DNA of 64,000 bases from Vibrio sp. FE10 (GCF_030297155.1 NZ_AP028067.1:2232001-2296000); one strand, 5' to 3'. Shown: positions 39,289 to 48,076, counted from the stretch's first letter. Numbers and translations: made by a program. Notes: generated from the letters alone by a model not told the origin.

Positions 39289-40527
39289 TTGCATACTCTA
39301 GAACAACTTAAATCAGGACAACTAAACGGTATTACACGCTTACAACTGTCAGAAGGTCTCACTGAGTTTCCTTTAGAGATCTTAGAACTCGCTGATTCTC
39401 TTGAGATTCTAGACCTTTCAGGTAATCAACTGTCAGATTTACCAGAAGAGTTATCACAGCTGACCAACCTGCGTATTATCTTCGCGTCGAATAACCTGTT
39501 TACACACCTTCCTGATGTTCTCGGTACTCTTCCTAAGCTTGAAATGGTTGGCTTCAAAACCAACCAAATCAAAACCGTTAGCGAGCAATCTTTGCCAACT
39601 CAATTACGTTGGTTGATCCTGACAGACAATGCGATCGAGGTTCTCCCTCACTCTTTAGGTGAAAGACCACGCCTACAAAAACTCGCATTGGCAGGTAACA
39701 AGATTCGCGTTTTACCAGAAAGCATGGAAAACCTATCAAGCCTTGAGCTAGTTCGCCTGTCTGCAAACCAACTGACTGAATTCCCAGAGTTCCTAATCAA
39801 GCTACCAAAACTGGCTTGGTTAGCGTTTGCGGGTAACCCGTTTTGTAAACACCCAAGCAGCTTAGATAGCGTGCCTGCCGTGAGTTCGCAATGCTACTCA
39901 CTCAATCAAGTACTTGGCCAAGGTGCGTCTGGTGTAATTTCTCATGCTAACTGGTTAAACGGTGACTTTGATTTCCCACAAGAAGTGGCGGTTAAAGTAT
40001 TCAAAGGCGAAGTGACCAGTGACGGCTACCCACATGATGAACTTGAAGCGTGTCTTCAAGCAGGCCAACATAGCAACCTAGTGAAGTCTATCGCTCAAGT
40101 CGACGAGACAGACTACCTAGCGTTAGTCATGGAACTGATCCCGAGCAACTACTACAACCTAGGTTTGCCCCCTACTCTTGAAAGCTGCACTCGCGATACA
40201 TTCAACGAAGGCTTTAAGCTTTCAATTGCTCAGATCAATAGTATTACAGAGCAGATGATTAATGTGTTTGAACACCTTCATGCCAACAAAGTTTGTCATG
40301 GTGATCTATACGCACACAACACTTTAGTTAACGAACAAGGTCAGATGATCTTTGGTGACTTCGGAGCGGCGACTATCTACGGTTACCTGACTGAAGAGCA
40401 GCAACAAGGCATTCGTCGAATTGAAGCGCGTGCACTGAAGTACTTTATTGAAGACCTATTGACGGTTTGCGCGGCAAGCGATATCAATTCAGAGCTGTAT
40501 AAGAAACTCGAAAGCTATCACGCATAA
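39289..40527 (+). CDS. leucine-rich-repeat protein fused to a protein-kinase-like domain
   Basis: This 412-residue protein has no signal peptide. Residues about 14-200 hold leucine-rich repeats of the LxxLxLxxNxLxxLPxxL type (DLSGNQLSDLPEEL, ALAGNKIRVLPESM). From about 205 a eukaryotic-like kinase fold follows: glycine loop GQGASGV, VAVK lysine near 232, catalytic loop HGDLYAHN near 337-344 and DFGAA near 356. The usual HRDLKxxN Arg and Lys are replaced by Gly and Tyr, but Asp, Asn and DFG are kept, so activity is plausible. A stop codon just upstream forces the TTG start, with TAAGG 7 nt before it. The C-terminal lobe is short. It is a single-gene unit between terminators. Role and partner are unknown. 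Confidence 0.85.
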   Translation: MHTLEQLKSGQLNGITRLQLSEGLTEFPLEILELADSLEILDLSGNQLSDLPEELSQLTNLRIIFASNNLFTHLPDVLGTLPKLEMVGFKTNQIKTVSEQSLPTQLRWLILTDNAIEVLPHSLGERPRLQKLALAGNKIRVLPESMENLSSLELVRLSANQLTEFPEFLIKLPKLAWLAFAGNPFCKHPSSLDSVPAVSSQCYSLNQVLGQGASGVISHANWLNGDFDFPQEVAVKVFKGEVTSDGYPHDELEACLQAGQHSNLVKSIAQVDETDYLALVMELIPSNYYNLGLPPTLESCTRDTFNEGFKLSIAQINSITEQMINVFEHLHANKVCHGDLYAHNTLVNEQGQMIFGDFGAATIYGYLTEEQQQGIRRIEARALKYFIEDLLTVCAASDINSELYKKLESYHA

Positions 40528-40587
40528 GAGTTATCACGCATAAGAGCGACCAAGCTTAAGCGTTCAATCAAGTTTCTCCAGAAATGA

Positions 40588-40616
40588 AAAAGCTAACGTT
40601 TGACGTTAGCTTTTTT
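40588..40616. terminator. bidirectional terminator between the LRR-kinase and the convergent hypothetical gene
   Basis: A 12-bp stem (AAAAGCTAACGT and its complement) with a 3-nt loop runs into TTTTTT on the plus strand and has a T run on the minus strand. Confidence 0.92.
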
Positions 40617-40646
40617 GCTTCTAGAGCTGAATTCATCGAAACAGAC

Positions 40647-41084
40647 TTAACGAGCTTCCACTTGAACAAGCTTAAGGTAAGAGTGAAGCTCTTGGTTTTT
40701 ATATTCCACCGCTGAGTGAATATTCAAATCCTTACACGCAACAACATCAAACTGGTAACGATTGTCACCTTTATTGATCTCAACGTGCAACAACCCGCTT
40801 TTCAGCAGCCAATTTCCTTGAGTTTCAAACCGGTCAAACAAGCGGTATTCCGTTAGGCTACCATCCGAATGAAAGTGAACTTCAGTGATGTACCCTGCAG
40901 GGCAACTTTTTACCCAAGTCCGCCCTAAGACATCTTCTTCAACAAAGTTTCTTTTGCTCTCGCACCACTTTAAATAATCGGCACTCTCACTCAGATCACT
41001 ATCAAGGTCATTCTTAGACAGTAACGTTTGGTCTTGTTGTTCGCGACAGTAAAGCTGAAGCAGTGTCTGCTGGTTATTACTCAT
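40647..41084 (-). CDS. hypothetical protein, 145 aa
   Basis: I do not recognise this protein. It has no signal peptide or membrane segment and is acidic at the N-terminus. The C-terminal two thirds alternate in a beta-rich manner, with W at positions near 57 and 92 and a FDRFETQGNWLLKSGLL segment recalling small lipocalin-like or META-type barrels, but this is only an impression. The minus-strand position after yqfB, 50 bp apart, suggests co-transcription. A terminator follows at 40588-40616. The codon usage looks like the neighbours. Confidence 0.7.
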   Translation of the reverse strand: MSNNQQTLLQLYCREQQDQTLLSKNDLDSDLSESADYLKWCESKRNFVEEDVLGRTWVKSCPAGYITEVHFHSDGSLTEYRLFDRFETQGNWLLKSGLLHVEINKGDNRYQFDVVACKDLNIHSAVEYKNQELHSYLKLVQVEAR

Positions 41085-41105
41085 TAATCGCCATCCCTAG
41101 CTAGT

Positions 41106-41130
41106 CAATCCAATCCAATCCAATCCAATA
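41106..41130. repeat. CAATC pentanucleotide repeat between yqfB and the hypothetical gene
   Basis: Four perfect CAATC units plus one CAATA fill most of the 50-bp gap between two same-strand genes, near where the ribosome site of the downstream gene would be. Confidence 0.9.
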
Positions 41131-41134
41131 AGGC

Positions 41135-41452
41135 TTAAGCTACCAACTCATAAGAGACAACATAAAGCTCAGAGATCCCTGGGTAGATATCTTGAATCAC
41201 ACCCTTCAGGACTTCTAGCGTCATGTTCTCTTGTTGAGCGTGGAACTCACCTAAGTCATCAAACAAGATTGGCTCTACGCTAATAATCTTAAGGTTACAG
41301 AATACACGTCCCTGCTCTAGCGTTGATACTTCTACAACACTGCCCGGCTGGTAATCGCGCTCAGATTCATCACGAATCGTAATGGTCTTTTTGCCTGAAA
41401 GGATATCGGTTTCAAAACGTTCGAAGAACGTCATAGTAGTAGGTGCGGTCAT
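41135..41452 (-). CDS. yqfB: ASCH-domain N4-acetylcytidine amidohydrolase (YqfB-like)
   Basis: This 105-residue protein aligns along its whole length with E. coli YqfB (103 aa), an ASCH-fold enzyme that hydrolyses N4-acetylcytidine to cytidine and acetate. Shared blocks are ITFF-RF-DIL-GKKTITIRDESE, QENMTL and IQDIYPG. The proposed catalytic Lys, Thr and Glu of the E. coli enzyme correspond to K22, T25 and E75. It is a housekeeping-size single-domain cytoplasmic protein, likely co-transcribed with the downstream hypothetical gene. Nothing in the sequence shows its regulation. Confidence 0.87.
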   Translation of the reverse strand: MTAPTTMTFFERFETDILSGKKTITIRDESERDYQPGSVVEVSTLEQGRVFCNLKIISVEPILFDDLGEFHAQQENMTLEVLKGVIQDIYPGISELYVVSYELVA

Positions 41453-41528
41453 TTATCTCGGTCGCTTAACATTTAAAGGTTAGGTAAATGTTTATATACC
41501 AGAATGCTTGTTCAAGCGAATAAAAATT

Positions 41529-41566
<38 letters not shown>

Positions 41567-41593
41567 GAATGAGGCAGAGCCAAATAGCAGGCA

Positions 41594-41624
41594 ATAAAAA
41601 AGGAGAACCGAAGTTCTCCTTTTC
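41594..41624 (-). terminator. Rho-independent terminator after rplT
   Basis: A perfect 11-bp stem (AAAAGGAGAAC and its complement) is capped by a tetraloop and followed by T's on the minus strand. It ends the thrS-infC-rpmI-rplT unit; pheST does not follow as it does in E. coli. Confidence 0.92.
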
Positions 41625-41648
41625 TTAAACCTTTAAGCTAACTCTAAA

Positions 41649-42002
41649 TTATAGAGATGCTTTCGCTTTTTCAACTAGAACAGCAAATGCTGCTTTGTCG
41701 AATACTGCGATGTCGGCAAGAATCTTACGATCGATCTCGATAGATGCTTTCTTAAGACCGTTGATGAAACGGCTGTAAGATAGACCATTTTGACGAGATG
41801 CCGCGTTGATACGTGCAATCCAAAGTTGACGGAATTGACGTTTCTTGTTGCGACGGTCACGGTAAGCGTATTGACCAGCTTTGGTAACTGCTTGGAAAGC
41901 TACGCGGTAAACACGTGAACGTGCTCCGTAGTAACCTTTAGCTTGTTTTAGAACTTTCTTATGACGTGCACGAGCTTGTACACCACGTTTTACGCGAGGC
42001 AT
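41649..42002 (-). CDS. rplT: 50S ribosomal protein L20
   Basis: This 117-residue, very basic protein is one residue shorter than E. coli L20 and begins [18 protein letters not shown], the canonical N-terminus. L20 binds 23S rRNA early in large-subunit assembly and, in E. coli, represses translation of rpmI and itself. AGGAGA precedes the ATG. It follows rpmI by 42 bp and is the last gene of the operon. Confidence 0.98.
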   Translation of the reverse strand: MPRVKRGVQARARHKKVLKQAKGYYGARSRVYRVAFQAVTKAGQYAYRDRRNKKRQFRQLWIARINAASRQNGLSYSRFINGLKKASIEIDRKILADIAVFDKAAFAVLVEKAKASL

Positions 42003-42044
42003 TATGCTTCTCCTAAACTAAACGAATTTATAAACTAAAAAGAA

Positions 42045-42239
42045 TTAAGCGTATGGCATCATACGTAGAACTTGAGCAACTTCACATTTAGGAAGGATCG
42101 AGTTCGGACGAAGCTGACGCTTGTTCTTAGTAGTACGCTTAGTCAGGATGTGACGTTTACCAGCGTGCTTAAACTTAATACCACCAGCAGTTTTCTGGAA
42201 ACGCTTAGCAGCACCTTTGTTGGTTTTCATCTTAGGCAT
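42045..42239 (-). CDS. rpmI: 50S ribosomal protein L35
   Basis: This 64-residue basic protein has the canonical [13 protein letters not shown] start of L35 and near-standard length (65 in E. coli). It lies between infC and rplT. Translation is probably coupled with rplT and subject to L20 control through the structured infC-rpmI spacer (known from E. coli, inferred here). Confidence 0.97.
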   Translation of the reverse strand: MPKMKTNKGAAKRFQKTAGGIKFKHAGKRHILTKRTTKNKRQLRPNSILPKCEVAQVLRMMPYA

Positions 42240-42290
42240 GATGAATAACTCCGCATTGTTGAGTTGTTAATAACATAGTAATTAGGGCGA

Positions 42291-42319
42291 ATAAAACCCT
42301 ACAGCCTAGGGCTGCAAGG
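42291..42319 (-). promoter_or_regulatory. hairpin in the infC-rpmI spacer (possible L20 control site or attenuator)
   Basis: On the minus strand CCTTGCAGCC and GGCTGTAGGG pair over 10 bp (two G-U pairs) with a CTA loop, and TTTTATT follows. This could be an attenuator or part of an L20-binding fold in front of rpmI. Confidence 0.5.
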
Positions 42320-42343
42320 TTTAATTACTTGTAAAGCCGTTAA

Positions 42344-42895
42344 TTACTTCTTTTTAGGGGCCAACACCATGATCATCTGGCGACCTTCAATTCTCGTTGG
42401 GAAAGATTCGACAACTGCAAATTCTTCAGTATCTACTTTCAAACGATTAAGAACGTCAACACCGATTTCTTGGTGAGCCATTTCGCGGCCACGGAAGCGA
42501 ATTGTTACCTTCACTTTGTTGCCGTCTTCTAGGAAACCAGTCAGGTTGCGTAGTTTTACCTGATAGTCTCCAATATCAGTTCCAGGTCGGAATTTAATTT
42601 CCTTGATCTGAACCTGCTTTTGCTTTTTCTTCTGCTCTTTCGCAGCTTTGCTCTTCTCGAAGAGGAACTTACCGTAGTCCATCACACGACAAACTGGCGG
42701 CTCGGCGTTAGGGCTGATCTCTACAAGATCCATACCAGCTTCATTTGCAGCTTCCATCGCTTCAGCGATTGTTACTACACCAACAGCTTCGCCGTCTGCG
42801 CCAGTTAGACGCACTTCACGAACGCCACGAATGTCACCGTTTAAACGGTGCTGGTTTTGTTTGGCCGGTTGTTGGCCACGTCTTCCGCCTTTAAT
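42344..42895 (-). CDS. infC: translation initiation factor IF-3, AUU start
   Basis: The frame encodes 183 residues when started at the ATT at 42895, close to E. coli IF-3 (180 aa). The first 27 residues ([12 protein letters not shown]..., then LNGDIRG) match the IF-3 N-terminus, which no ATG in frame could give; the first GTG would remove them. GGAGGA (42902-42907) lies 6 nt upstream, inside the last codons of thrS, and only 2 nt separate the thrS stop from the ATT. IF-3 binds the 30S subunit and checks start codons, so the rare AUU gives the known autoregulation of infC. Confidence 0.95.
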   Translation of the reverse strand: MKGGRRGQQPAKQNQHRLNGDIRGVREVRLTGADGEAVGVVTIAEAMEAANEAGMDLVEISPNAEPPVCRVMDYGKFLFEKSKAAKEQKKKQKQVQIKEIKFRPGTDIGDYQVKLRNLTGFLEDGNKVKVTIRFRGREMAHQEIGVDVLNRLKVDTEEFAVVESFPTRIEGRQMIMVLAPKKK

Positions 42896-42897
42896 AG

Positions 42898-44826
42898 CTA
42901 TTCCTCCAGATTGAGCTTACGGCTTGAAACCTCGGCTTGGATGTATGAAATAAAGTCATCCACTTTAAATTTGCCAAGGTCCTTACCTTTACGTGTACGT
43001 ACTGCAATTTCGCCGGCTTCCATTTCTTGGTCACCACACACAAGCATGAACGGTACACGTTTCAAAGTATGTTCGCGGATTTTAAAGCCAATCTTCTCAT
43101 TTCTCAAGTCTGCTTTGACTCTAAATCCACTTTTTTGCAGTTTTTTCGCAATTTCTTGTACATATTCAGACTGTTTGTCTGTAATGCCCATAACAATTGC
43201 TTGTTCTGGCGCCAACCACGTTGGGAAGAAGCCAGCGTATTCTTCAATAAGAATACCGATGAAGCGTTCTAGTGAACCTAAAATCGCGCGGTGAATCATA
43301 ACTGGCGTGTGACGCTCGTTATCTTCACCTACGTAAGTTGCACCTAAACGTTCTGGTAATGCAAAATCGAGCTGCACTGTACCACATTGCCATGCGCGGT
43401 CCAAACAATCATGCAAAGTAAATTCAATCTTAGGTCCGTAGAACGCACCCTCGCCTTCTTGAATCTCGTATGCAATCTCCATCGCCTCAAGCGCTTGCTT
43501 AAGATCGGCCTCTGCACGGTCCCACATTTCGTCTGAACCTACACGCTGTTCTGGACGAGTAGATAGCTTAACAACAATGTTTTCGAAACCGAAAGTTGTG
43601 TAAGTATCGTAAACCATTTCAATACAAGCTTTAACTTCTTGCTGAACTTGGTCTTCAGTACAGAATACGTGAGCATCATCTTGAGTGAAGCCACGAACAC
43701 GCATAATGCCGTGAAGTGCGCCAGACGGCTCGTTACGGTGACATGAGCCGAACTCAGCCATACGTAGCGGTAGATCACGGTAAGATTTCAAACCTTGGTT
43801 GAAGATTTGAACGTGACCAGGACAGTTCATTGGCTTAATCGCGTATTCACGGTTCTCTGAAGAAGTCGTGAACATCGCTTCAGCGTACTTATCCCAGTGA
43901 CCAGAACGTTCCCAAAGAACACGGTCCATCATTAATGGGCCTTTTACTTCTTGGTAATCGTACTCAGTCAGCTTCTGACGAATAAATACTTCTAGCTCAC
44001 GGAAGATAGTCCAACCGTTGTGATGCCAGAACACCATGCCTGGTGCTTCTTGCTGCATGTGGAATAGATCTAAGTGCTTACCGATTTTACGGTGATCACG
44101 CTTAGCCGCTTCTTCTAGACGCACTAGGTGAGCCTTAAGCGCTTTCTTGTCGTGGAATGCAGTGCCGTAGATACGTTGAAGCATCTTGTTGTCACTGTTA
44201 CCACGCCAGTAAGCACCCGCTACGTTAAGTAGCGTGAAGTGTTGGCAGAAGCCCATATGTGGAACGTGTGGACCACGACACATATCGATGTATTCTTCAT
44301 GATGGTACAGGCCTGGACGATCGTCTTTAGAAACGTTCTCATCCAAGATTTCGATTTTGTAAGTCTCGCCGCGAGCTTCGAATGCGTCACGCGCTTCCTG
44401 CCAGCTAACTTTCTTCTTAACAACCTGATACTTGGTCTTCGCTAGCTCTTTCATGCGCTTTTCAATCTTGTCTAGATCTTCTTGCGTTAGAGAGTGCTCA
44501 AGGTCGATATCGTAGTAGAAACCGTTATCGATGGTAGGACCGATCGCCATTTTCGCTTCTGGAAAAAGCTGCTTAATCGCGTGACCTAAAAGGTGAGCAC
44601 AAGAGTGACGAACGATCTCAAGGCCATCAACTTCATCTTTAGCTGTGATGATTTCTAGGCTTGCATCGTTTTCGATAAGATCACAAGCATCAACACGCTC
44701 GCCGTCTACACGACCAGCAATGGTTGCTTTCGCAAGACCAGGACCGATTGATAGGGCAACATCTAGAGTTGATACAGGGTTGTCAAATTGACGCTGACTA
44801 CCGTCAGGAAGAGTAATAATTGGCAT
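42898..44826 (-). CDS. thrS: threonyl-tRNA synthetase
   Basis: This 642-residue class II synthetase has the same length as E. coli ThrRS. It has a TGS domain (about 1-60), an editing domain with [10 protein letters not shown], a catalytic core with the zinc ligands (Cys of MNCPGH and two later His) and [21 protein letters not shown], and an anticodon-binding C-terminus. I use the ATG at 44826 (MPIITLPDG) because AAGGAC lies 6 nt upstream; a longer frame reading has no site. It charges tRNA-Thr. A hairpin resembling the tRNA-Thr anticodon arm precedes the ribosome site, suggesting translational autoregulation as in E. coli. Confidence 0.97.
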   Translation of the reverse strand: MPIITLPDGSQRQFDNPVSTLDVALSIGPGLAKATIAGRVDGERVDACDLIENDASLEIITAKDEVDGLEIVRHSCAHLLGHAIKQLFPEAKMAIGPTIDNGFYYDIDLEHSLTQEDLDKIEKRMKELAKTKYQVVKKKVSWQEARDAFEARGETYKIEILDENVSKDDRPGLYHHEEYIDMCRGPHVPHMGFCQHFTLLNVAGAYWRGNSDNKMLQRIYGTAFHDKKALKAHLVRLEEAAKRDHRKIGKHLDLFHMQQEAPGMVFWHHNGWTIFRELEVFIRQKLTEYDYQEVKGPLMMDRVLWERSGHWDKYAEAMFTTSSENREYAIKPMNCPGHVQIFNQGLKSYRDLPLRMAEFGSCHRNEPSGALHGIMRVRGFTQDDAHVFCTEDQVQQEVKACIEMVYDTYTTFGFENIVVKLSTRPEQRVGSDEMWDRAEADLKQALEAMEIAYEIQEGEGAFYGPKIEFTLHDCLDRAWQCGTVQLDFALPERLGATYVGEDNERHTPVMIHRAILGSLERFIGILIEEYAGFFPTWLAPEQAIVMGITDKQSEYVQEIAKKLQKSGFRVKADLRNEKIGFKIREHTLKRVPFMLVCGDQEMEAGEIAVRTRKGKDLGKFKVDDFISYIQAEVSSRKLNLEE

Positions 44827-45229
44827 TATTTGTCCTTTACAGTGGTGTTGCACACCAAGCAACACATGAAAATGTTTAATATATGTTTTTCAACCAACAA
44901 GTATGTTGATCGGAGATATATGCATAATAAAGATACCCACATAGAAGCAAATACAGATGCCCCATTTGTGAGTAGCCGAACATTGTAACGAAATTATATG
45001 AAATGACAATGACAGAGAGAATCGACCCGCTCTCCAACCACTTCGTTTGATAAGGTTTTATCATAATAGCGGTAACTTCCCAGCCCCTTCGAACCCTCTT
45101 TCCAATCAAGCAGTATCAACTCAACTACTTCTCCTATCTCTTGTGGGTTCGCTCTTCCGACTAATCACTTACAAACTAATTATTTAGAACTAAGCTATAT
45201 AGAAGCAACGGAATGCGGATGAGGTGCAT
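44827..45229. other. divergent intergenic region between thrS and the barrel-protein gene
   Basis: About 400 bp holds the thrS leader with its operator hairpin (44845-44865) and a second small hairpin (CAACA / TGTTG, 44895-44908), plus the promoters of both genes. Nothing else is assignable. Confidence 0.55.
44845..44865 (-). promoter_or_regulatory. thrS translational operator: tRNA-Thr anticodon-arm mimic
   Basis: On the minus strand GTGTTGC and GCAACAC pair over 7 bp around a 7-nt loop TTGGTGT. The third to fifth loop bases are GGU, the anticodon of a tRNA-Thr isoacceptor. The hairpin ends 7-8 nt upstream of the Shine-Dalgarno sequence, matching the position of E. coli thrS operator domain 2. 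ThrRS binding there would block ribosomes. Confidence 0.65.
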
Positions 45230-46213
45230 ATGGGAAAACAGACTACTTTTATATCGCTCATCCCACCTTTATCGTTAATAGTAGCCGCAGCTATGTATGC
45301 TCCCGCGATATGGGCTAACAAAGATTACGGCCCGCTAATCAGTTATACCCAATCACCATTACAGTCTGTTCGTCTTACTCCAACGCTCCGCTCTGGTTTT
45401 CCACTCGAAGATAATAAGGTTGAAGTGTTTGCTGCTTTCACCGCCGCGAGTATCTGGGCTAACTCTCACGACTATCATTTAGACTATTATCAGAACCAAC
45501 TTCAGACAGGACTACGATGGCAATTGACTAAAGCATGGCAAGTCGAGCTCAATTACCGCTGGTTATACGCCGCCAACAACCACCTAGATAAAGTTACCAT
45601 TAACTTTCATGACCTATTTGACATCGACCAAGCAGGACGAACTCGTAAAGAGCGACATCAATTTGATATTTACGCACCAGACCACGACATCAATATTAGA
45701 GACTTCTCCGGCGACACGCTGACTAGCGCTTTCACCCTCTACACTCAATACCAAATCATAGACCTTGAAAACCACGGTTTATCCTTTGGCGTATCCCTCT
45801 ATCATAACAATGTCAGTCACGGTGCCTTCGAAGGAAGCAGCAACGAGCAAAGCGCTCAATTCAACTATGCATACCAACTCGACATCAATACCTTTTATAC
45901 AAGCTTAGGGTTCGCCAATCAGTCTAATCGAGAGATAGAAAATGGCTTTTCACATAAGAAAACGACATGGTCATGGATGGGAGGATATCAACTCACGCTA
46001 TTTGAAAGTCATGAGTTACACCTAGAATATCGTTGGTATGAAGGCGCAGAAGACGGTGACACTGAGTTTTCAGAAGCCGCGAATGAAATGATGTTTGGGT
46101 ATCGGTATCTCATGCAACGCTCAGCGGTCGAGATATCCATTATCGAGAACATCTTCAACATGGATAACTCCACCGATGTCGCTTTTCAATTAGCTTATCG
46201 TCATCACTGGTAA
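45230..46213 (+). CDS. predicted outer-membrane beta-barrel protein (DUF3187-like)
   Basis: This 327-residue protein has an N-terminal hydrophobic signal (GKQTTFISLIPPLSLIVAAAM..., cleavage probably after IWA). The rest alternates polar and aromatic residues in strand-sized pieces (LRWQLTKAWQVELNYRWLY, HELHLEYRWYE) and ends in the aromatic LAYRHHW typical of outer-membrane barrels. I start at ATG 45230 with GAGG 5 nt upstream, rather than the GTG two codons earlier. The family resembles DUF3187, function unknown. It stands alone between thrS and the convergent Spo0M gene. Confidence 0.7.
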   Translation: MGKQTTFISLIPPLSLIVAAAMYAPAIWANKDYGPLISYTQSPLQSVRLTPTLRSGFPLEDNKVEVFAAFTAASIWANSHDYHLDYYQNQLQTGLRWQLTKAWQVELNYRWLYAANNHLDKVTINFHDLFDIDQAGRTRKERHQFDIYAPDHDINIRDFSGDTLTSAFTLYTQYQIIDLENHGLSFGVSLYHNNVSHGAFEGSSNEQSAQFNYAYQLDINTFYTSLGFANQSNREIENGFSHKKTTWSWMGGYQLTLFESHELHLEYRWYEGAEDGDTEFSEAANEMMFGYRYLMQRSAVEISIIENIFNMDNSTDVAFQLAYRHHW

Positions 46214-46241
46214 ACCTATTTAAGGTCGGGATAGTAGAAAC

Positions 46242-46270
46242 AAAAAAGCCGAACGGATAAGTTCGGCTTA
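46242..46270 (-). terminator. terminator between the barrel gene and spo0M-like gene
   Basis: A 9-bp stem (AAGCCGAAC and its complement) has a T run on the minus strand, so it mainly serves the Spo0M-like gene; it may also stop plus-strand transcription. Confidence 0.85.
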
Positions 46271-46324
46271 GGGAGTCTATGTTGTCTCTATTAATAGAAA
46301 AAGCGACTATTAACAGAAAGGGAA

Positions 46325-47068
46325 CTACGCACTCATGATTCTTGATACAGCGTTGCGGATATCTGAGTCAGCCGCGTTTGCAGGCAAGCTGAATGAGATG
46401 TATTGGTCGCCACTGAAGCTCATTGAGCGGTCGATTTCTGCTAGACAGTGAACCATTAAACCTTCAACGATGAATGACAGCTCGATCTCTTTATTATTCA
46501 TAAAGCCGCCGCTACGAAATTCAATCTCTTGGTAACAACCCGAACGTGAAGCGAAGCTGTTGCCTTTCAAGAAGCCCTTCTCTACATCAGCTTTCACCAT
46601 TGCCATGCCCGATGCTTCGACACCTTGGATAATTTTAGCGACCGTTGGCAGTGGGTGTACTGAGATAAAGTCGCGGTCTTTAGGATCAATCGCGAAGCCG
46701 ATATCTAGGTTGGTTTCGACCCACACATGGCATTGGTTCATTTGTGCGTTCAACGCGGTGACTGGCGTTTCATCATTTAACTTAAGGCGGAATGGAACCA
46801 GTTTGGTTTCGCCCGGTTGGATAACGAAAGGCTCTACGGCTTGAATACGACCTAGAGAAAAAGTTTCGTAGTTAGTGCTGTCTTCCGTTTCTACTTTAAC
46901 TTCGGTGTTGAGAACCAAGTTGATCAGGTCAATTTGTTGCTCAGCGTCGCCGCCAACAATGTGAACATTGCCAGACAACTCTCCACCTTGGAAAACTTCA
47001 ATATTATCTAAGACGGTATCAACTTTTGCTGCACCGATGCCCAACGAGGCCTTTAATTTCTTAAACAT
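46325..47068 (-). CDS. Spo0M-like (SpoOM family) protein
   Basis: This 247-residue cytoplasmic protein matches the Spo0M family in its start (MFKKLKASLGIGAAKVDTVL) and its EVFQGGELSGNVHIVGG segment. The family has an arrestin-like double beta-sandwich and a C-terminal domain with a SGDQYISFSLP segment. In Bacillus it affects sporulation, but Vibrio does not sporulate, so a general cell-envelope or stress role is more likely. No partner lies beside it. It is divergent from hutC. Confidence 0.85.
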   Translation of the reverse strand: MFKKLKASLGIGAAKVDTVLDNIEVFQGGELSGNVHIVGGDAEQQIDLINLVLNTEVKVETEDSTNYETFSLGRIQAVEPFVIQPGETKLVPFRLKLNDETPVTALNAQMNQCHVWVETNLDIGFAIDPKDRDFISVHPLPTVAKIIQGVEASGMAMVKADVEKGFLKGNSFASRSGCYQEIEFRSGGFMNNKEIELSFIVEGLMVHCLAEIDRSMSFSGDQYISFSLPANAADSDIRNAVSRIMSA

Positions 47069-47194
47069 ATTATTTCCCTTTCTAATTATCTGATTTACGA
47101 ATAGTTATTGCGTGACAATTTGCGACACTTGCCTCACAGAATCAAGCAATTTGCCTCATCTATGTTGAATAAGGTCACATTGCCCGAGGAAATG

Positions 47195-47238
47195 TTGAAA
47201 TCGTGAAAAATTCCGTTACTCTATTTGTATAGTCAAAT
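47195..47238 (+). promoter_or_regulatory. candidate hutC promoter with HutC-type operator
   Basis: A -35-like TTGAAA (47195-47200) and a -10-like TACTCT (47217-47222), 16 bp apart, are followed by the palindrome ATTTGTATAGTCAAAT (47223-47238). Its first nine bases equal those of the site in front of hutI. Autorepression by HutC is inferred. Confidence 0.5.
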
Positions 47239-47249
47239 AAGGTTTCATT

Positions 47250-47963
47250 ATGTCGAAAGCGCCGCTCTACCTTCAGATAAAACATTTCATAGACGAGAAT
47301 ATCACCAGTGGTCACTGGCCAGTGGGTTACCAGATAACCACAGAGCTAGAACTCACTGAACAGTTCAAAGTGAGTCGAATGACCGTAAATAAAGCCATTC
47401 GAGATCTGGTGTCTGAAGGCAAACTCATCAGGAAACCAAGGCTGGGTACTTTTGTTTGTGAACCCGACGAAAAAGCACAATCTCCCCTGCTTGATATCAA
47501 CAATATCGCGCAAGAGATCAAAGACCGAGGCCAAACGTATGCTAGCCAAGTTATCAAGCACAAGAGCATCAAGGCTGATGAAAGCACCGCCACACGGCTA
47601 GGCGTGATGATCAATGCCGAAGTATTCTATAGTGAAATCATCCACTTTGCTGACAACACACCGATTCAATTGGAAGCGCGCTGGGTGAATTCTCAAGCCG
47701 CTCCAAAATACCTAGAGCAAGACTTTTCAACCTCTACCCCCAATGAATACCTTTCAAAAAGCTGCCCGTTAAGTGCTATCGAGCACACGGTTGAAGCCAT
47801 TATCCCAGACTTACAAATCAGAACGTCACTAAAGCTTTCTGAATCAGAGCCTTGCCTACTTTTGAATAGAAGAACATGGAGCAAAGAGCGCCTAATCAGC
47901 TTTGCATTGCTCTACCATCCTGGTTCTAAGTACAAATTAAGCTCCAAGATACTTCTAGATTAA
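47250..47963 (+). CDS. hutC: histidine utilization repressor, GntR family
   Basis: This 237-residue regulator has an N-terminal winged-helix GntR domain (about 5-70; TELELTEQFKVSRMTVNKAIRDL) and a C-terminal UTRA ligand domain (about 90-230). HutC represses hut genes and is released by urocanate (family knowledge). It lies directly upstream of hutI in the same direction, separated by about 110 bp containing a promoter and operator. The matching palindrome before its own start suggests autoregulation. Confidence 0.92.
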   Translation: MSKAPLYLQIKHFIDENITSGHWPVGYQITTELELTEQFKVSRMTVNKAIRDLVSEGKLIRKPRLGTFVCEPDEKAQSPLLDINNIAQEIKDRGQTYASQVIKHKSIKADESTATRLGVMINAEVFYSEIIHFADNTPIQLEARWVNSQAAPKYLEQDFSTSTPNEYLSKSCPLSAIEHTVEAIIPDLQIRTSLKLSESEPCLLLNRRTWSKERLISFALLYHPGSKYKLSSKILLD

Positions 47964-48006
47964 AGAACATCATCCTGATCGCCGATCACATTTTTGCAAC
48001 ATCAAC

Positions 48007-48050
48007 TTGATTCGGGTCAGCGTTTAGCCTATTTATTTGTATATACATTT
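48007..48050 (+). promoter_or_regulatory. hutIGUH promoter overlapped by HutC-type operator
   Basis: TTGATT (48007-48012) and TATTTA (48030-48035) are spaced 17 bp. The dyad ATTTGTATATACATTT (48035-48050, core TGTATATACA) begins at the -10 element, where a bound repressor would block RNA polymerase. Confidence 0.6.
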
Positions 48051-48076
48051 AATGTTTAGCAAAGATCTAGGTGATT

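Noticed and set aside
42814..42895. Shorter IF-3 of 156 residues starting at GTG 42814
   Set aside because: It would lack the conserved N-terminal domain part; the ATT with a good ribosome site restores the full family length.
46325..47068. Sporulation role for the Spo0M-like gene
   Set aside because: The family name derives from Bacillus; Vibrio does not sporulate, so no such function is claimed.
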